64,000 nt of DNA, from positions 62,001-126,000 of the forward strand of contig NZ_RBZV01000008.1 of the NCBI RefSeq assembly GCF_003628145.1, in the 5' to 3' direction. Made by a program: the position numbers and the translations under genes. This document shows, in pieces, positions 26,120-35,249 of this stretch (position 1 is the stretch's first letter; the number at the start of each line of letters is the position of its first letter). Below the pieces are notes generated by a model. It made no database searches and had not been told where the DNA came from. It saw only the letters and a program-made list of their open reading frames with translations. This stretch comes from Trinickia fusca. Its GTDB lineage: Bacteria > Pseudomonadota > Gammaproteobacteria > Burkholderiales > Burkholderiaceae.

Positions 26120-27095
26120 GATCAACCTCGTCGAAGCCGTCAATCGCGCGCTCGCGTACGAGCTCGAACACGACGCGAGCGTCGTGCTGCTCGGCGAAGA
26201 CATTGGCGTGAACGGCGGGGTGTTTCGCGCGACGCTCGGCTTGCAGGCACGCTTCGGCGCCGCGCGCGTCGTCGATACGCCGCTCGCGGAGACGGGCATT
26301 GCCGGCACGGCGGTCGGCATGGCGGCCATGGGGCTACGGCCCATCGCCGAGATTCAGTTCACGGGCTTCATCTACCCCGTGCTCGACCATGTGCTCAATC
26401 ACGCATCGCGCTTGCGCCATCGTACGCGCGGCCGCTTGAGCTGCCCGCTCGTGATCCGTTCGCCGTGCGGCGCCGGCATTCACGCCCCCGAACATCATTC
26501 GGAAAGCCCCGAAGCGATCTTCGCGCATGTGCCGGGCTTGCGCGTCGTGATGCCGTCGTCGCCCGAACGCGCCTATGGCTTGCTGCTGGCGGCGATACGC
26601 GATCCAGATCCGGTCATCTTCCTCGAACCGACACGGCTGTACCGGCTGTTCAAACAGAGCGTCGAAGACAACGGCGAAGCGCTGCCGCTCGACACGTGCT
26701 TCACGTTGCGCGAGGGTTCCGACGTGACACTCGTCAGTTGGGGCGCGATGTTGCAGGAAGTGCAAGCAGCGGCGGATGTGCTCGCGAACGAAGGCGTATC
26801 GGCCGAAATCGTCGATGTCGCCACGCTCAAACCGATCGATATGGATACGATCGTCGCATCAGTGACGAAGACGGGCCGCTGCGTCATCGTGCACGAGGCC
26901 GCGCTCGCCGGCGGCCTCGGAGCAGAAATTGCGGCGCAGCTGGCCGAACGCACGTTGTATTCGCTGCTGGCGCCGATCGTACGCGTGGCGGGCTACGACG
27001 TCATCGTGCCGCTGTTCCGGCTGGAATCGCAGTACATGCCGAGCGTCGCGCGCATCGTGAGCGCCGTCAGAAGCACGCTCGAGGCGTCGACATGA
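26112..27095 (+). CDS. pdhB: 2-oxoacid dehydrogenase E1 component, beta subunit
   Basis: A 327-residue E1 beta. It begins with the typical I-N-L-V-E-A-V-N-R-A-L block and contains L-L-G-E-D-I-G-V-N-G-G-V-F-R-A, then D-T-P-L-A-E-T-G-I, and a C-terminal transketolase domain (V-S-W-G-A-M-L-Q-E-V, I-V-D-V-A-T-L-K-P-I-D). It pairs with the alpha subunit and contacts the pyrimidine side of thiamine diphosphate. ATG 26112 is internal to the end of pdhA (8-base overlap), and the stop overlaps the E2 start by ATGA, so all three genes are co-translated. Confidence 0.9.
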   Translation: MAEINLVEAVNRALAYELEHDASVVLLGEDIGVNGGVFRATLGLQARFGAARVVDTPLAETGIAGTAVGMAAMGLRPIAEIQFTGFIYPVLDHVLNHASRLRHRTRGRLSCPLVIRSPCGAGIHAPEHHSESPEAIFAHVPGLRVVMPSSPERAYGLLLAAIRDPDPVIFLEPTRLYRLFKQSVEDNGEALPLDTCFTLREGSDVTLVSWGAMLQEVQAAADVLANEGVSAEIVDVATLKPIDMDTIVASVTKTGRCVIVHEAALAGGLGAEIAAQLAERTLYSLLAPIVRVAGYDVIVPLFRLESQYMPSVARIVSAVRSTLEAST

Positions 27096-28213
27096 ACATC
27101 TTCAAGCTACCTGATCTCGGCGAAGGCTTGCAGGAGGCCGAGATCATCGATTGGCACGTGAAGGCCGGCGATACGGTGGCCGCCGACCAACCGCTCGTCT
27201 CAGTCGAAACGGCCAAGGCCATCGTCGACATTCCCTCGCCCCAAGCAGGCCGAGTCGAAAAGCTATTCGGCAGCAAGGGCGACATCGTGCATCTGGGCGC
27301 GCCGCTGATCGGCTTCGAAGGAACGGGAACGGAGCAGGACACGGGCACCGTCGTCGGCGAGATGCAAGTGGGCGAACGTGTCGTGCATGAAGCGGCGTCG
27401 GGCTTCGCCGGCCTGGCGGACGGCGCACGCGGCGCGACCGCTATCAAGGCCACGCCTGCCGTGCGGGCGTTGGCCCGCAAGCTCGACATCGATCTCGCGA
27501 TGGTGACGCCCTCGGGCGCCGATGGCATCGTGACCTCCGGCGACGTGCAGCGCACCGCGAAGCTGCTAGCCGAACTGGGCCCACCCGAAGAGTTGCGCGG
27601 TGTACGGCGCGCCATGGCCCAGAACATGGCACGTGCACAGAGCGAAGTGGCGGCAGCAACCGTCATCGACGACGCCGACATTCATGCCTGGCCACCCGGC
27701 ACCGACGTGACGATCCGCCTGATCCGGGCGCTCGTCGCCGGTTGCCGCGTCGAGCCGGGGCTCAACGCCTGGTTCGACGGCCGTGCCGCACGGCGCCATG
27801 TGTTGACCAAGATCGACCTCGGCATTGCCGTCGATTTGCCCGACGGCCTGTTCGTGCCGGTGATGCGCGACGTCGCGCATCGTGACGCGACCGACCTGCG
27901 TGAAGGCCTGAACCGCATGCGCGACGACGTGCGTGCGCGCAAGATTCCGCCTGAAGAGATGCGGGGGAGCACGATCACGCTGTCGAACTTCGGCATGATC
28001 GCGGGGAAATACGCTGCACCGGTCGTCGTGCCGCCAACGGTGGCCATTCTCGGCGCGGGGCGAGTACACGATGCCGTCGTGGCCCAGGACGGTGCGCCCG
28101 CCGTCCATCGGATGTTGCCGCTCAGCTTGACGTTCGATCACCGCGTGGTGACAGGGGGAGAAGCGGCGCGTTTTCTCGCGGCGGTGATCGCCGATCTGCA
28201 ACTGGCGCAGTGA
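27092..28213 (+). CDS. pdhC: Dihydrolipoamide acyltransferase (E2) with unusual HxxxTG motif
   Basis: A 373-residue E2. A single lipoyl domain (1-80) has the lipoylated Lys42 in V-E-T-A-K-A-I-V-D-I. A peripheral subunit-binding domain follows at about 120-160 (ATPAVRALARKLDIDLAMV), then a catalytic acyltransferase domain. The catalytic His is present in F-D-H-R-V-V-T-G-G, but the Asp of the usual DHRxxDG is Thr here. The same substitution occurs in some E2 relatives, so activity is not excluded. No E3 (lipoamide dehydrogenase) gene lies in the window; a shared E3 is assumed. The start overlaps the pdhB stop. Confidence 0.88.
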   Translation: MNIFKLPDLGEGLQEAEIIDWHVKAGDTVAADQPLVSVETAKAIVDIPSPQAGRVEKLFGSKGDIVHLGAPLIGFEGTGTEQDTGTVVGEMQVGERVVHEAASGFAGLADGARGATAIKATPAVRALARKLDIDLAMVTPSGADGIVTSGDVQRTAKLLAELGPPEELRGVRRAMAQNMARAQSEVAAATVIDDADIHAWPPGTDVTIRLIRALVAGCRVEPGLNAWFDGRAARRHVLTKIDLGIAVDLPDGLFVPVMRDVAHRDATDLREGLNRMRDDVRARKIPPEEMRGSTITLSNFGMIAGKYAAPVVVPPTVAILGAGRVHDAVVAQDGAPAVHRMLPLSLTFDHRVVTGGEAARFLAAVIADLQLAQ

Positions 28214-28303
28214 CTCTGCACCCTTATTCTTGCGTGGAGGAAGCCGAGAGAATGGTTACCGCATAGCGCCGCAACCATTCGGGAAACAGCGGTTAGTCGA
28301 CGT

Positions 28304-28711
28304 TCAGTCGTGGGCCGGCAGCGTGTAATCGAACTGGTAGAAATGCTTGCCGTCGGCGATCGTGATCGTCAGGCCGCCGGCGAGTCCCTTCAGTTCTTCG
28401 GTGCCCGAGCCCGGTACCACGCGAATCGATTGCTCGGGCACGCCGCGCGTCATCCACGAACTATGCTGCAGCGCAAAGCTGCCACGCCGGCCGTGCAGCT
28501 TGCCCGTGATCACCTCCATCGCGACATACCCCGCGCTGCCTTCCTCGCTACTGCGAAACGCGAGCATTTCGCCACGGCTCACGGCATCGAGATCGCCGTG
28601 AAACTTCTTGTCGAGCGACATGCGCCCGATGCCGGTCTGCTGCGCAACGTCACTAATAGGCTGCACATCAATTTTGACGTCGAACAAACCGGCTGCTTGC
28701 AATTGCGTCAT
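28304..28711 (-). CDS. DUF3224 domain protein
   Basis: A 135-residue soluble protein matching the DUF3224 pattern, a small beta-barrel. It has M-S-L-D-K-K-F-H-G-D-L-D-A-V-S-R-G-E-M, Y-V-A-M-E-V-I-T-G-K-L-H-G-R-R-G-S-F and a C-terminal H-F-Y-Q-F-D-Y. These resemble allene-oxide-cyclase-like or lipocalin-type barrels; no activity has been assigned to the family. It is a single gene, convergent with the pdh operon (90 bases between stops) and downstream of the murA-like gene on the same strand. Confidence 0.85.
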   Translation of the reverse strand: MTQLQAAGLFDVKIDVQPISDVAQQTGIGRMSLDKKFHGDLDAVSRGEMLAFRSSEEGSAGYVAMEVITGKLHGRRGSFALQHSSWMTRGVPEQSIRVVPGSGTEELKGLAGGLTITIADGKHFYQFDYTLPAHD

Positions 28712-28792
28712 TGCGTGTCCTTGGAAATGTCGTTTGGAGTCGCGACTATTCGCGACTATAACTGGAACCCCGGCAAAACTGCCCGCCTTCGC

Positions 28793-30094
28793 TCAATCAG
28801 CTTCGGTCCACTCGACATTGGCGCCGACCGAGCGCAGGTTCTCGACGAAGCGCGGATGAGCACGTCGGATCGGCAGCGCATTCGTGATGATCGAGCGCCC
28901 TTCGATGCTGGCCGCCACCATCAGCAACGCGATCGCCACGCGGATGATGTAGGGGCTCTCGACTCTGGCGGGGCTCAGCGTCATGCCGCCGAACGTGATC
29001 AACCGATGCGGGTCCGACAGGAACACGTGCGCCCCGAACTTCGAGAGTTCGACCGACCAGCCCATCGCGCCGTCGTAGACCTTGTTCCAGAACATCGCGC
29101 TGCCCTCGGCACGCACGCCGAGCGCGATGAAGATCGGCAGCAGGTCGACCGGCAGATACGGCCACGGCGCCGCTTCCACCTTCGTCAAGATGTTGGGCGT
29201 AAACGGCCGGCGCACGCGCAGCGGCCCGTCGCGACGCGCTTGCGACCAGCCGTCGCGATGCTCCACTTCGATGCCGAACTTCGCGAATGTGCGATCGATC
29301 AGCGGAAACTGCTCGGGCGCGCCGTTCTTCACAGCGATATCGCCGCCGGTAATCGCACCCAGCGCGAGAAACGTCGTGATTTCGTGGAAATCCTCGCTGA
29401 AGCGGAATTCGCCGCCGCCGAGGCGCCGCCCACCTTCGATACGCAAGTGTGACGTGCCGAGGCCCTCGATCGGCACGCCGAGCATCGCGATGAAACGGCA
29501 AAACTCTTGCACGTGGGGCTCCGACGCCGCGTTCACGAGCGTCGAGGTACCCGACGAAGTGGCAGCGCAGAGCACGAAGTTTTCGGTGGTCGTGACCGAC
29601 GCGTAGTCGAGCCAATGGTCGTTGGCGGCCATCGGCGCTTCGGCGCGCACGATCAGCGAATCGGTGGTGCGCTCGATGCGCGCGCCGAAGCGTTCGAATA
29701 CTTCGACATGCGGATCGATCTCGCGCACGCCGAGCGTGCAGCCCTTCACATCGTTCTCGAGCCGCGCGACACCGAAACGCGCGAGCAGCGGCGGCACGAG
29801 CATGACCGACGAGCGCATTTCCTCGGGCAAGCGGTGCACAGCCGGATCGAAGAACGTGGCGTGGTGATGCAGATCGAGCACGCCGGTCGAGAAGTCGATC
29901 GACACGTCGCTGCCCAAGGTACGGAAAATCTCGAGGATCTTCTTGACGTCGGTAATTTCGGGCACGCCGATCAGCCGCAACGGCTGGTCGGTCAACAGCG
30001 TGGCGCACAGAATCGGCAGAACGGCATTTTTGTTGGCGGACGGCGTGATCTCGCCGCGAAGCGGCAAGCCGCCGTGTACGATCAGGTTCGACAT
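28793..30094 (-). CDS. UDP-N-acetylglucosamine 1-carboxyvinyltransferase paralogue (MurA-like)
   Basis: A 433-residue EPSP-synthase-fold enzyme. Lys22-Asn23 are in place, and the fosfomycin-target Cys is at 119 in G-C-T-L-G. The later Asp (P-V-D) and Arg (S-P-Y-I-I-R) equivalent to Asp305 and Arg397 of E. coli MurA are recognisable. The surrounding sequence is well diverged (S-A-N-K-N instead of the usual G-A-K-N), so this may be a second MurA or a dedicated paralogue. It would transfer enolpyruvate to UDP-GlcNAc. It is alone, without histidine or ATP-synthesis neighbours typical of the main murA locus in betaproteobacteria. ATG 30094 begins the fold; the long upstream frame is spurious. Confidence 0.82.
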   Translation of the reverse strand: MSNLIVHGGLPLRGEITPSANKNAVLPILCATLLTDQPLRLIGVPEITDVKKILEIFRTLGSDVSIDFSTGVLDLHHHATFFDPAVHRLPEEMRSSVMLVPPLLARFGVARLENDVKGCTLGVREIDPHVEVFERFGARIERTTDSLIVRAEAPMAANDHWLDYASVTTTENFVLCAATSSGTSTLVNAASEPHVQEFCRFIAMLGVPIEGLGTSHLRIEGGRRLGGGEFRFSEDFHEITTFLALGAITGGDIAVKNGAPEQFPLIDRTFAKFGIEVEHRDGWSQARRDGPLRVRRPFTPNILTKVEAAPWPYLPVDLLPIFIALGVRAEGSAMFWNKVYDGAMGWSVELSKFGAHVFLSDPHRLITFGGMTLSPARVESPYIIRVAIALLMVAASIEGRSIITNALPIRRAHPRFVENLRSVGANVEWTEAD

Positions 30095-30352
30095 GTTCGG
30101 GACAAAGGCGCAGGTGGGGAGACGCAAAACGAGGCGCATATCATGCCATCGCTGCGGGGCCGGCGGACGAGAAACTTGGCAATGGTTTCCGCAATTGCCA
30201 ATTTCGATTTCGGCGGCAGATAATCGCTCGCTGTCCGTCATGCCGGGCCGAGCGGGTGTCTGCCGCTGTCGTCTGCGCCCGCGGTCCGGTCGTGCAAAAA
30301 GCCTCGGCGCGCCACGCGCGTCGCATGTTCGCCAATAACAACGAGAAGATCC

Positions 30353-31942
30353 ATGCAACGACGCCGCTTTTTCGCCTCACTGAGCCTGCTGGCCGCCGCC
30401 GCTTCGGCCCAGGGCGCGCCCACTCGCTCCCGCCGCCGTACCGGCAACCGCACCAGCACGCTCGACGCGCTGCCGCTCTCGCCGGCACCCGATGCGAGCG
30501 CCGCCGATGCCGTGCGCCTTTACCTCGAACGCATCGCGGCGATCGACCAGCGTGGCCCGCGGCTCTCGAGCATCATCGAGACCAATCCCGATGCCGAGGC
30601 GATCGCCCGTACGCTCGACGCCGAGCGGCGCGCCGGCAAGATCCGCGGACCGCTGCACGGCAAGGTCATCGTCGTGAAGGACAACATCGCGACGGGCGAC
30701 CGCATGGCGACGACAGCGGGCTCGCTGGCACTGGACGGCGTACGCGCCACGCGCGATGCGTTCCTGATCGCACGCCTGCGCGAGGCCGGCGCGATCGTGC
30801 TCGGCAAAGCCAACCTCAGCGAGTGGGCCAACATCCGCTCGACACGGTCGGCCAGCGGCTGGAGTGCACGCGGCGGGCTCACGCGCAATCCGTACGCGCT
30901 CGATCGCAGCACAAGCGGTTCGAGTTCGGGCTCGGCGGCGGCCGTTGCGGCCAACCTCGCGGCGATGGCCGTGGGTACCGAAACGGACGGCTCGATCGTC
31001 TCGCCATCGTCGATCAATGGCGTAGTGGGCCTGAAACCGACGGTCGGCCGCGTGAGCCGCGACGGCATCATACCGATCTCGCATACGCAGGACACGCCCG
31101 GACCGATCACGCGCACCGTCGCCGATGCGGCGTTGCTGCTCGCGGCCATGGCCGGGCCCGACCCACGCGATCCGGCCACGCTGCAGGCACCGGCTCCCGC
31201 CGATTACGTCGCCGCGCTCGACAAGAATGCGCTGCGTGGCGCACGCATCGGCGTCGCACGCGAGTTCTTCACAGGCCACGACGAAATCGATCAGCAGATC
31301 GAAAGTGCGATTGCGCAGATGGTGCTGCTCGGTGCCGAAATCGTCGACCCGATCGACCTGCCCGCCGTCAATTACGGCGATGCCGAAGGGGCCGTGCTGC
31401 TGCACGAGTTCAAGCACGACCTGCCGCTGTGGCTCGAAACGTTCGCCCCTCATGCGCCGGTACGCACGCTCGCCGACGTCATCGCATTCAACGAAGCGCA
31501 TCGCGACCGCGAAATGCCTTACTTCGGCCAGGAACTGTTCACGAAGGCACAAGCGCTCGGCGATCTCGACAGCAAGGCGTATCGCGACGCACTCGCGGCA
31601 TGCGTGAAGGGCGCGCGCGAGGACGGGCTCGATCACGCGCTGCGCAAGCACCAGCTCGACGCGATCGTCGCGCCGACCGGCGGCACCTCGTGGCTCACCG
31701 ACTTCGTCAACGGCGACAGCAACAACGCGGGCTTCTCCACGCCGGCTGCCGTGGCCGGCTATCCGCACCTGACGGTGCCGGCCGGCTTCGTCCGCGGCTT
31801 GCCGATCGGCTTGTCGTTCGTGGGAGCGGCGTGGAGCGAGGCGCGGCTGCTCGCGCTCGGCTATGCGTTCGAACAGGCCACGCAATGGCGGCGCGAGCCG
31901 CGCTTCCTGGCGCAGACGAGTATGCCGCTTGCAGCAACTTGA
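30353..31942 (+). CDS. Exported amidase-signature hydrolase
   Basis: A 529-residue amidase. The N-terminus M-Q-R-R-R-F-F-A-S-L is a twin-arginine-like export signal. The amidase signature runs G-S-S-S-G-S-A-A-A-V-A-A-N-L-A near 185 and continues into T-E-T-D-G-S-I-V-S-P. The catalytic Lys (V-V-K-D-N-I, about 107) and cis-Ser/Ser triad are intact. Substrate is unknown; family members act on carboxamides, aryl amides or carbamates. It is transcribed alone, followed by a LysR gene. The 96-base spacer contains a copy of the 35-bp repeated element described below. Confidence 0.87.
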   Translation: MQRRRFFASLSLLAAAASAQGAPTRSRRRTGNRTSTLDALPLSPAPDASAADAVRLYLERIAAIDQRGPRLSSIIETNPDAEAIARTLDAERRAGKIRGPLHGKVIVVKDNIATGDRMATTAGSLALDGVRATRDAFLIARLREAGAIVLGKANLSEWANIRSTRSASGWSARGGLTRNPYALDRSTSGSSSGSAAAVAANLAAMAVGTETDGSIVSPSSINGVVGLKPTVGRVSRDGIIPISHTQDTPGPITRTVADAALLLAAMAGPDPRDPATLQAPAPADYVAALDKNALRGARIGVAREFFTGHDEIDQQIESAIAQMVLLGAEIVDPIDLPAVNYGDAEGAVLLHEFKHDLPLWLETFAPHAPVRTLADVIAFNEAHRDREMPYFGQELFTKAQALGDLDSKAYRDALAACVKGAREDGLDHALRKHQLDAIVAPTGGTSWLTDFVNGDSNNAGFSTPAAVAGYPHLTVPAGFVRGLPIGLSFVGAAWSEARLLALGYAFEQATQWRREPRFLAQTSMPLAAT

Positions 31943-31988
31943 GCCGCAGCCCCTTTCGCATCAGGCACTTGCGTAGCCTGCGCCCACG

Positions 31989-32023
31989 TTATTCACAGCT
32001 TTGCCAACAGAAACTGGGGATAA
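31989..32023 (+). repeat. 35-bp element flanked by DnaA-box-like ends, copy 1
   Basis: The element begins with a perfect DnaA-box consensus TTATTCACA (31989-31997), continues with the core GCTTTGCCAACA and ends with TGGGGATAA (32015-32023), a one-mismatch DnaA box on the other strand. It matches a copy at 38176-38210 (opposite strand) at 30 of 35 positions. It lies between the amidase and LysR genes. Confidence 0.7.
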
Positions 32024-32038
32024 CTTCCGCTGCCCGCC

Positions 32039-32938
32039 ATGGAACTTCGACACCTTCGTTACTTTTGCGCGGTGGCCGACGAGATGCATGTCACGCGCGC
32101 CGCCGAAAAGCTGCGGCTCGCGCAGCCGGCCCTCACGCAACAGATCAAGGCGCTCGAAGAGGAACTGCAGGTCGAGCTGCTGCGCCGCGTCGGGCGGCGC
32201 ATCGAGCTGACCGCCGCGGGCGTGGCGTTCAGGCGCGAGGCGCAAGCCATTCTCGAACACGTCCGCATGGCGGCGCTCGTCGCGCAGCAGACGGCGCGCG
32301 GCGTGGCGGGACGGCTCGCGATCGGGCTCACGGAATCGGCAGCGTTCGCACCGGCCCTCACCCAGTTGCTCAAACAAGCCCGCGAGCGCTGGCCTGCCGT
32401 CGACATCCATTTCGTGCAAGCGCGCACGGAGGAACTCGCGCGTGCGCTCATCGAACGACGCATCGACGTGGCGTTCGCGCGCCCGCCAGTGCCCGCCGAG
32501 CGCGGTTTGCGCGCGCAGCCGTTTGCGGCCGAGCCGATGGTCGTCGCCTTGCCGGACACGCATCGGCTTGCTGCGCGGACGTCGTTCGAGCCGACCGAAC
32601 TCGGCGGCGAACCGTTCATCCTGCCGCACGGCAGACGGGGCGAAGGGACGCTGCGCGATGCCGTGGCTCGACTGTTCGAGCACCATGAACAAACCTTGAA
32701 CGTCGTGCAGGAGGTGCCCGAGTTTTCGATGGCGATCAACTTCGTGGCCGTCGGCGTGGGCCTGTCGCTCGTGCCGGCGAGCCTTACAGGCACGCGTACC
32801 GATGCGGTGGTCTATCGGCCTTTGCACGTGACGCCGCCGCTCGAGGCAAGCATCATGCTGCTCGTGCGCGATGAGGCTGCCTCACCTGTGGCTGCGAATT
32901 TCTGCGAGCTGGCCGCGAGCATGAGCGACGAGCAGTAG
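32039..32938 (+). CDS. LysR-family transcriptional regulator
   Basis: A 299-residue LysR protein of the AlsR/CbbR-like subgroup, starting M-E-L-R-H-L-R-Y-F. The helix-turn-helix is at about 17-37 (THRAAEKLRLAQPALTQQIK-like segment), the effector domain from 90. It follows the amidase gene in the same direction after 96 bases and is convergent with the MmgE/PrpD gene. A target is not evident from the divergent side. No ribosome site is obvious, and the 35-bp element sits just upstream. Confidence 0.9.
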   Translation: MELRHLRYFCAVADEMHVTRAAEKLRLAQPALTQQIKALEEELQVELLRRVGRRIELTAAGVAFRREAQAILEHVRMAALVAQQTARGVAGRLAIGLTESAAFAPALTQLLKQARERWPAVDIHFVQARTEELARALIERRIDVAFARPPVPAERGLRAQPFAAEPMVVALPDTHRLAARTSFEPTELGGEPFILPHGRRGEGTLRDAVARLFEHHEQTLNVVQEVPEFSMAINFVAVGVGLSLVPASLTGTRTDAVVYRPLHVTPPLEASIMLLVRDEAASPVAANFCELAASMSDEQ

Positions 32939-32965
32939 GCGACGCGGCGCGGCGAGGCTGATGCA

Positions 32966-34465
32966 TCACGCACGCCGCGTCGCCGCCGCGGCATCGAGCA
33001 GTGCGTCGACGCTCGGTGCCTGCTCGATCGACCAGATGCGCTCGATCAACGCGTCCCCGCTCGTGCGCGACACCGATCCGTCGACGCTACGCCAGAACTT
33101 CGCCACGATTTCATCGCGTGTCAGGGGCGAGCCGGGCGCGCCCGGCAGATCGTCGACCTGCTCGGTCAACACCTCGCCCGAATGCAGATAGACCGATACG
33201 CGATTCGGTATATGACGGGGATACATGGCATTGAGCTGCGGTGACTCGACCACCTGCATCTTCTTGATCAGCACCTGCACCTCGGGTGCCGTGAGCCGCT
33301 GCGGCGCATAACTGGCGTTCGTCAGCGTACCGTCGAGCAACGCACGCGCGACCACGTACGGCATGCTGTGATCGGCCGTCTCCTTGGTGGTGGGCGCCCA
33401 CACGTACTGCCCGCTCGCCGTGATCTTGTAGCCGGGCTGCGTGGTCTCGACGACGATTCGCTCGATCTGCGCGCGATCGCCGATCTTGCGCGAGAGCCGC
33501 ACGGCCGCTTCCACGGCGGTCAACGTGTGGCCCTGAGCCGGATACGGCTTCACGAGCACGTCGACGATGCGAAAGGCGCGGCCTTTAGCGCCGAACGTCG
33601 ATGTATCGACGTCGACCGGCTGCCCTGCCACGAGCTTGTCGAAGCCGTAATTGCCCTCGAAGATCGGGCTGGGCCCCGTAATCCCCTGACGCGCGAGAAT
33701 CGCTGCAAACACGCCGCTGTGCGCGGCCGACGCATCGGCCAGGCCCTTCCAGTTCGACAGCACCTGCGTGCGCGTCTGATTCATCGCGACGTGATCGATG
33801 AGCGCGATGTTGACTGCGTGTTCCAGCTGATCGACGGACAGCCCCATCAGCTTGCCCGCCGTCAACGCTGCCGTCACGACCCCGTAGCTTGGGCTGTCCC
33901 AGCCGTGCGAGCTGATGGCCGCGGCATCGAACAACCGACATTCGATCTCGTAGGCAATCAGTGACGCGACGATGAAGTCGCGCATCGAGCGCTTCTCGGC
34001 TTGCGCGACGGCAAGGCTCACCGACACGAAATCGCTGGGATGCCCGATCTCCTTCGAAGCGTAGCCGTCGTTCAGATCGTAGTAGCGAATCGCCGCGCCG
34101 TTGGCGAATGCCGCGAGGCCGGCAGTCGTGCGCTGTCGGGTGCCGATCAGCGTCGCGGCTCCACTGGGATCGGCCCGCGCGACCTGGAAGCACTTGGCGA
34201 CGACCGGTTCGTCGAGCGCGGACAGCGCACAACCGAACGTATCGACGAGACGCAGCTTGAATGCCTCGAGCGTGGCCGCATCGATGTCGGCGTAGTCGAG
34301 GCCGTCGACATATTCGGCGAGCCGCCGCGCCAGCGAAGGCGAGGACGGCGGCGCTTCATCTGCTGAGTGCGTTTGCGCAAACGAAACGTGTGCGGCGGTA
34401 AAGCCGGCGACGCTGACGAGCGCGCCGAACACGAGCCCGCGTCGGCGGGCGGATATTCCGGGCAT
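32966..34465 (-). CDS. MmgE/PrpD-family protein with N-terminal export-like signal
   Basis: A 499-residue protein. The first 32 residues (S-A-R-R-R-G-L-V-F-G-A-L-V-S-V-A-G ending in S-F-A-Q-T) look like a twin-arginine-type or lipoprotein-like signal, unusual for this cytoplasmic family. The MmgE/PrpD domain follows, with F-G-C-A-L-S-A, then G-H-P-S-D-F, and the C-terminal domain from about 300. PrpD dehydrates 2-methylcitrate; many members have other or unknown dehydratase activity. No other prp genes are nearby. ATG 34465 has GGAG upstream. It is convergent with the LysR gene (27 bases). Confidence 0.85.
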   Translation of the reverse strand: MPGISARRRGLVFGALVSVAGFTAAHVSFAQTHSADEAPPSSPSLARRLAEYVDGLDYADIDAATLEAFKLRLVDTFGCALSALDEPVVAKCFQVARADPSGAATLIGTRQRTTAGLAAFANGAAIRYYDLNDGYASKEIGHPSDFVSVSLAVAQAEKRSMRDFIVASLIAYEIECRLFDAAAISSHGWDSPSYGVVTAALTAGKLMGLSVDQLEHAVNIALIDHVAMNQTRTQVLSNWKGLADASAAHSGVFAAILARQGITGPSPIFEGNYGFDKLVAGQPVDVDTSTFGAKGRAFRIVDVLVKPYPAQGHTLTAVEAAVRLSRKIGDRAQIERIVVETTQPGYKITASGQYVWAPTTKETADHSMPYVVARALLDGTLTNASYAPQRLTAPEVQVLIKKMQVVESPQLNAMYPRHIPNRVSVYLHSGEVLTEQVDDLPGAPGSPLTRDEIVAKFWRSVDGSVSRTSGDALIERIWSIEQAPSVDALLDAAAATRRA

Positions 34466-35249
34466 GTTTTGTCTCCTGCTGGCTGGCCCTTCGGTGAAGG
34501 CTTGCCTTGTCTTATGTCTCCATGTCAGCCTGCGCGCCGCCCTCACTCGCATACCCGTCAGGAATGGCGCCTGACGATAATGTGCGCTTTGCGCGGCTCG
34601 GGTCCAATACATTCGACAGAAGCAAACGATCACGCCCACTTATCGTTTGCGATTCCCCTGCCCCGCTCGAGTCCTTCGTGTGACCATCGCATCTTGAGCG
34701 CTTGGTGATTACATAGGAATGCAAAGCACACATTTGGTTACCGCACGATCGGCGTTTTTCTGAGTTTTATGTCTGATCTACATATGCAACGCACATTTCC
34801 GCTCCCGTTGGCCACCACTCGCATTCCAACTCAACACATCCTTCAATCTCGCTCGACAAATCAATATCAAATACCTCTTCGCCTGAGCATTCAATAATGA
34901 TTTCCAATGATGCCGCGAATACACCCATCAATTTTCATATCGATGATTTGCGCGTGGCTCATGCTACCGATCACGATCAATAAGGTCTGAGCGATCCTGC
35001 CAGTCAACATATTTTTCGGCCTAAACATAAACGCATTCGACATCACCGCGCCGACTTCCCGCACTGTCGGGCGAACTAGCGCAAAGGAAAAATTTCGCCT
35101 TGTAGCAAACCTACCAAACATGCTATTACTGTTCTGGAGTTTTGCTACATCGACTGCGTTCCACATATTCCGCATTCCCAGGCCGAATGAGGTGGCACGC
35201 AATGCATGACCGTATGTAAAGACCAAACCAGCAATTACGGAGACAATAC
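34466..35249. other. 784-base AT-rich gap upstream of the GH3 gene
   Basis: The part from about 34740 is strikingly AT-rich for this replicon (row 34861 has 23 G/C in 60). A leftward frame (35175-34891, 94 codons if started at an internal ATG) encodes an unrecognised, mildly hydrophobic peptide ending with I-D-G-C-I-R-G-I-I-G-N-H-Y. It has no convincing ribosome site and is not called. The segment next to 35250 should carry the GH3 promoter. Low G+C points to a remnant of transferred DNA. Confidence 0.4.
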
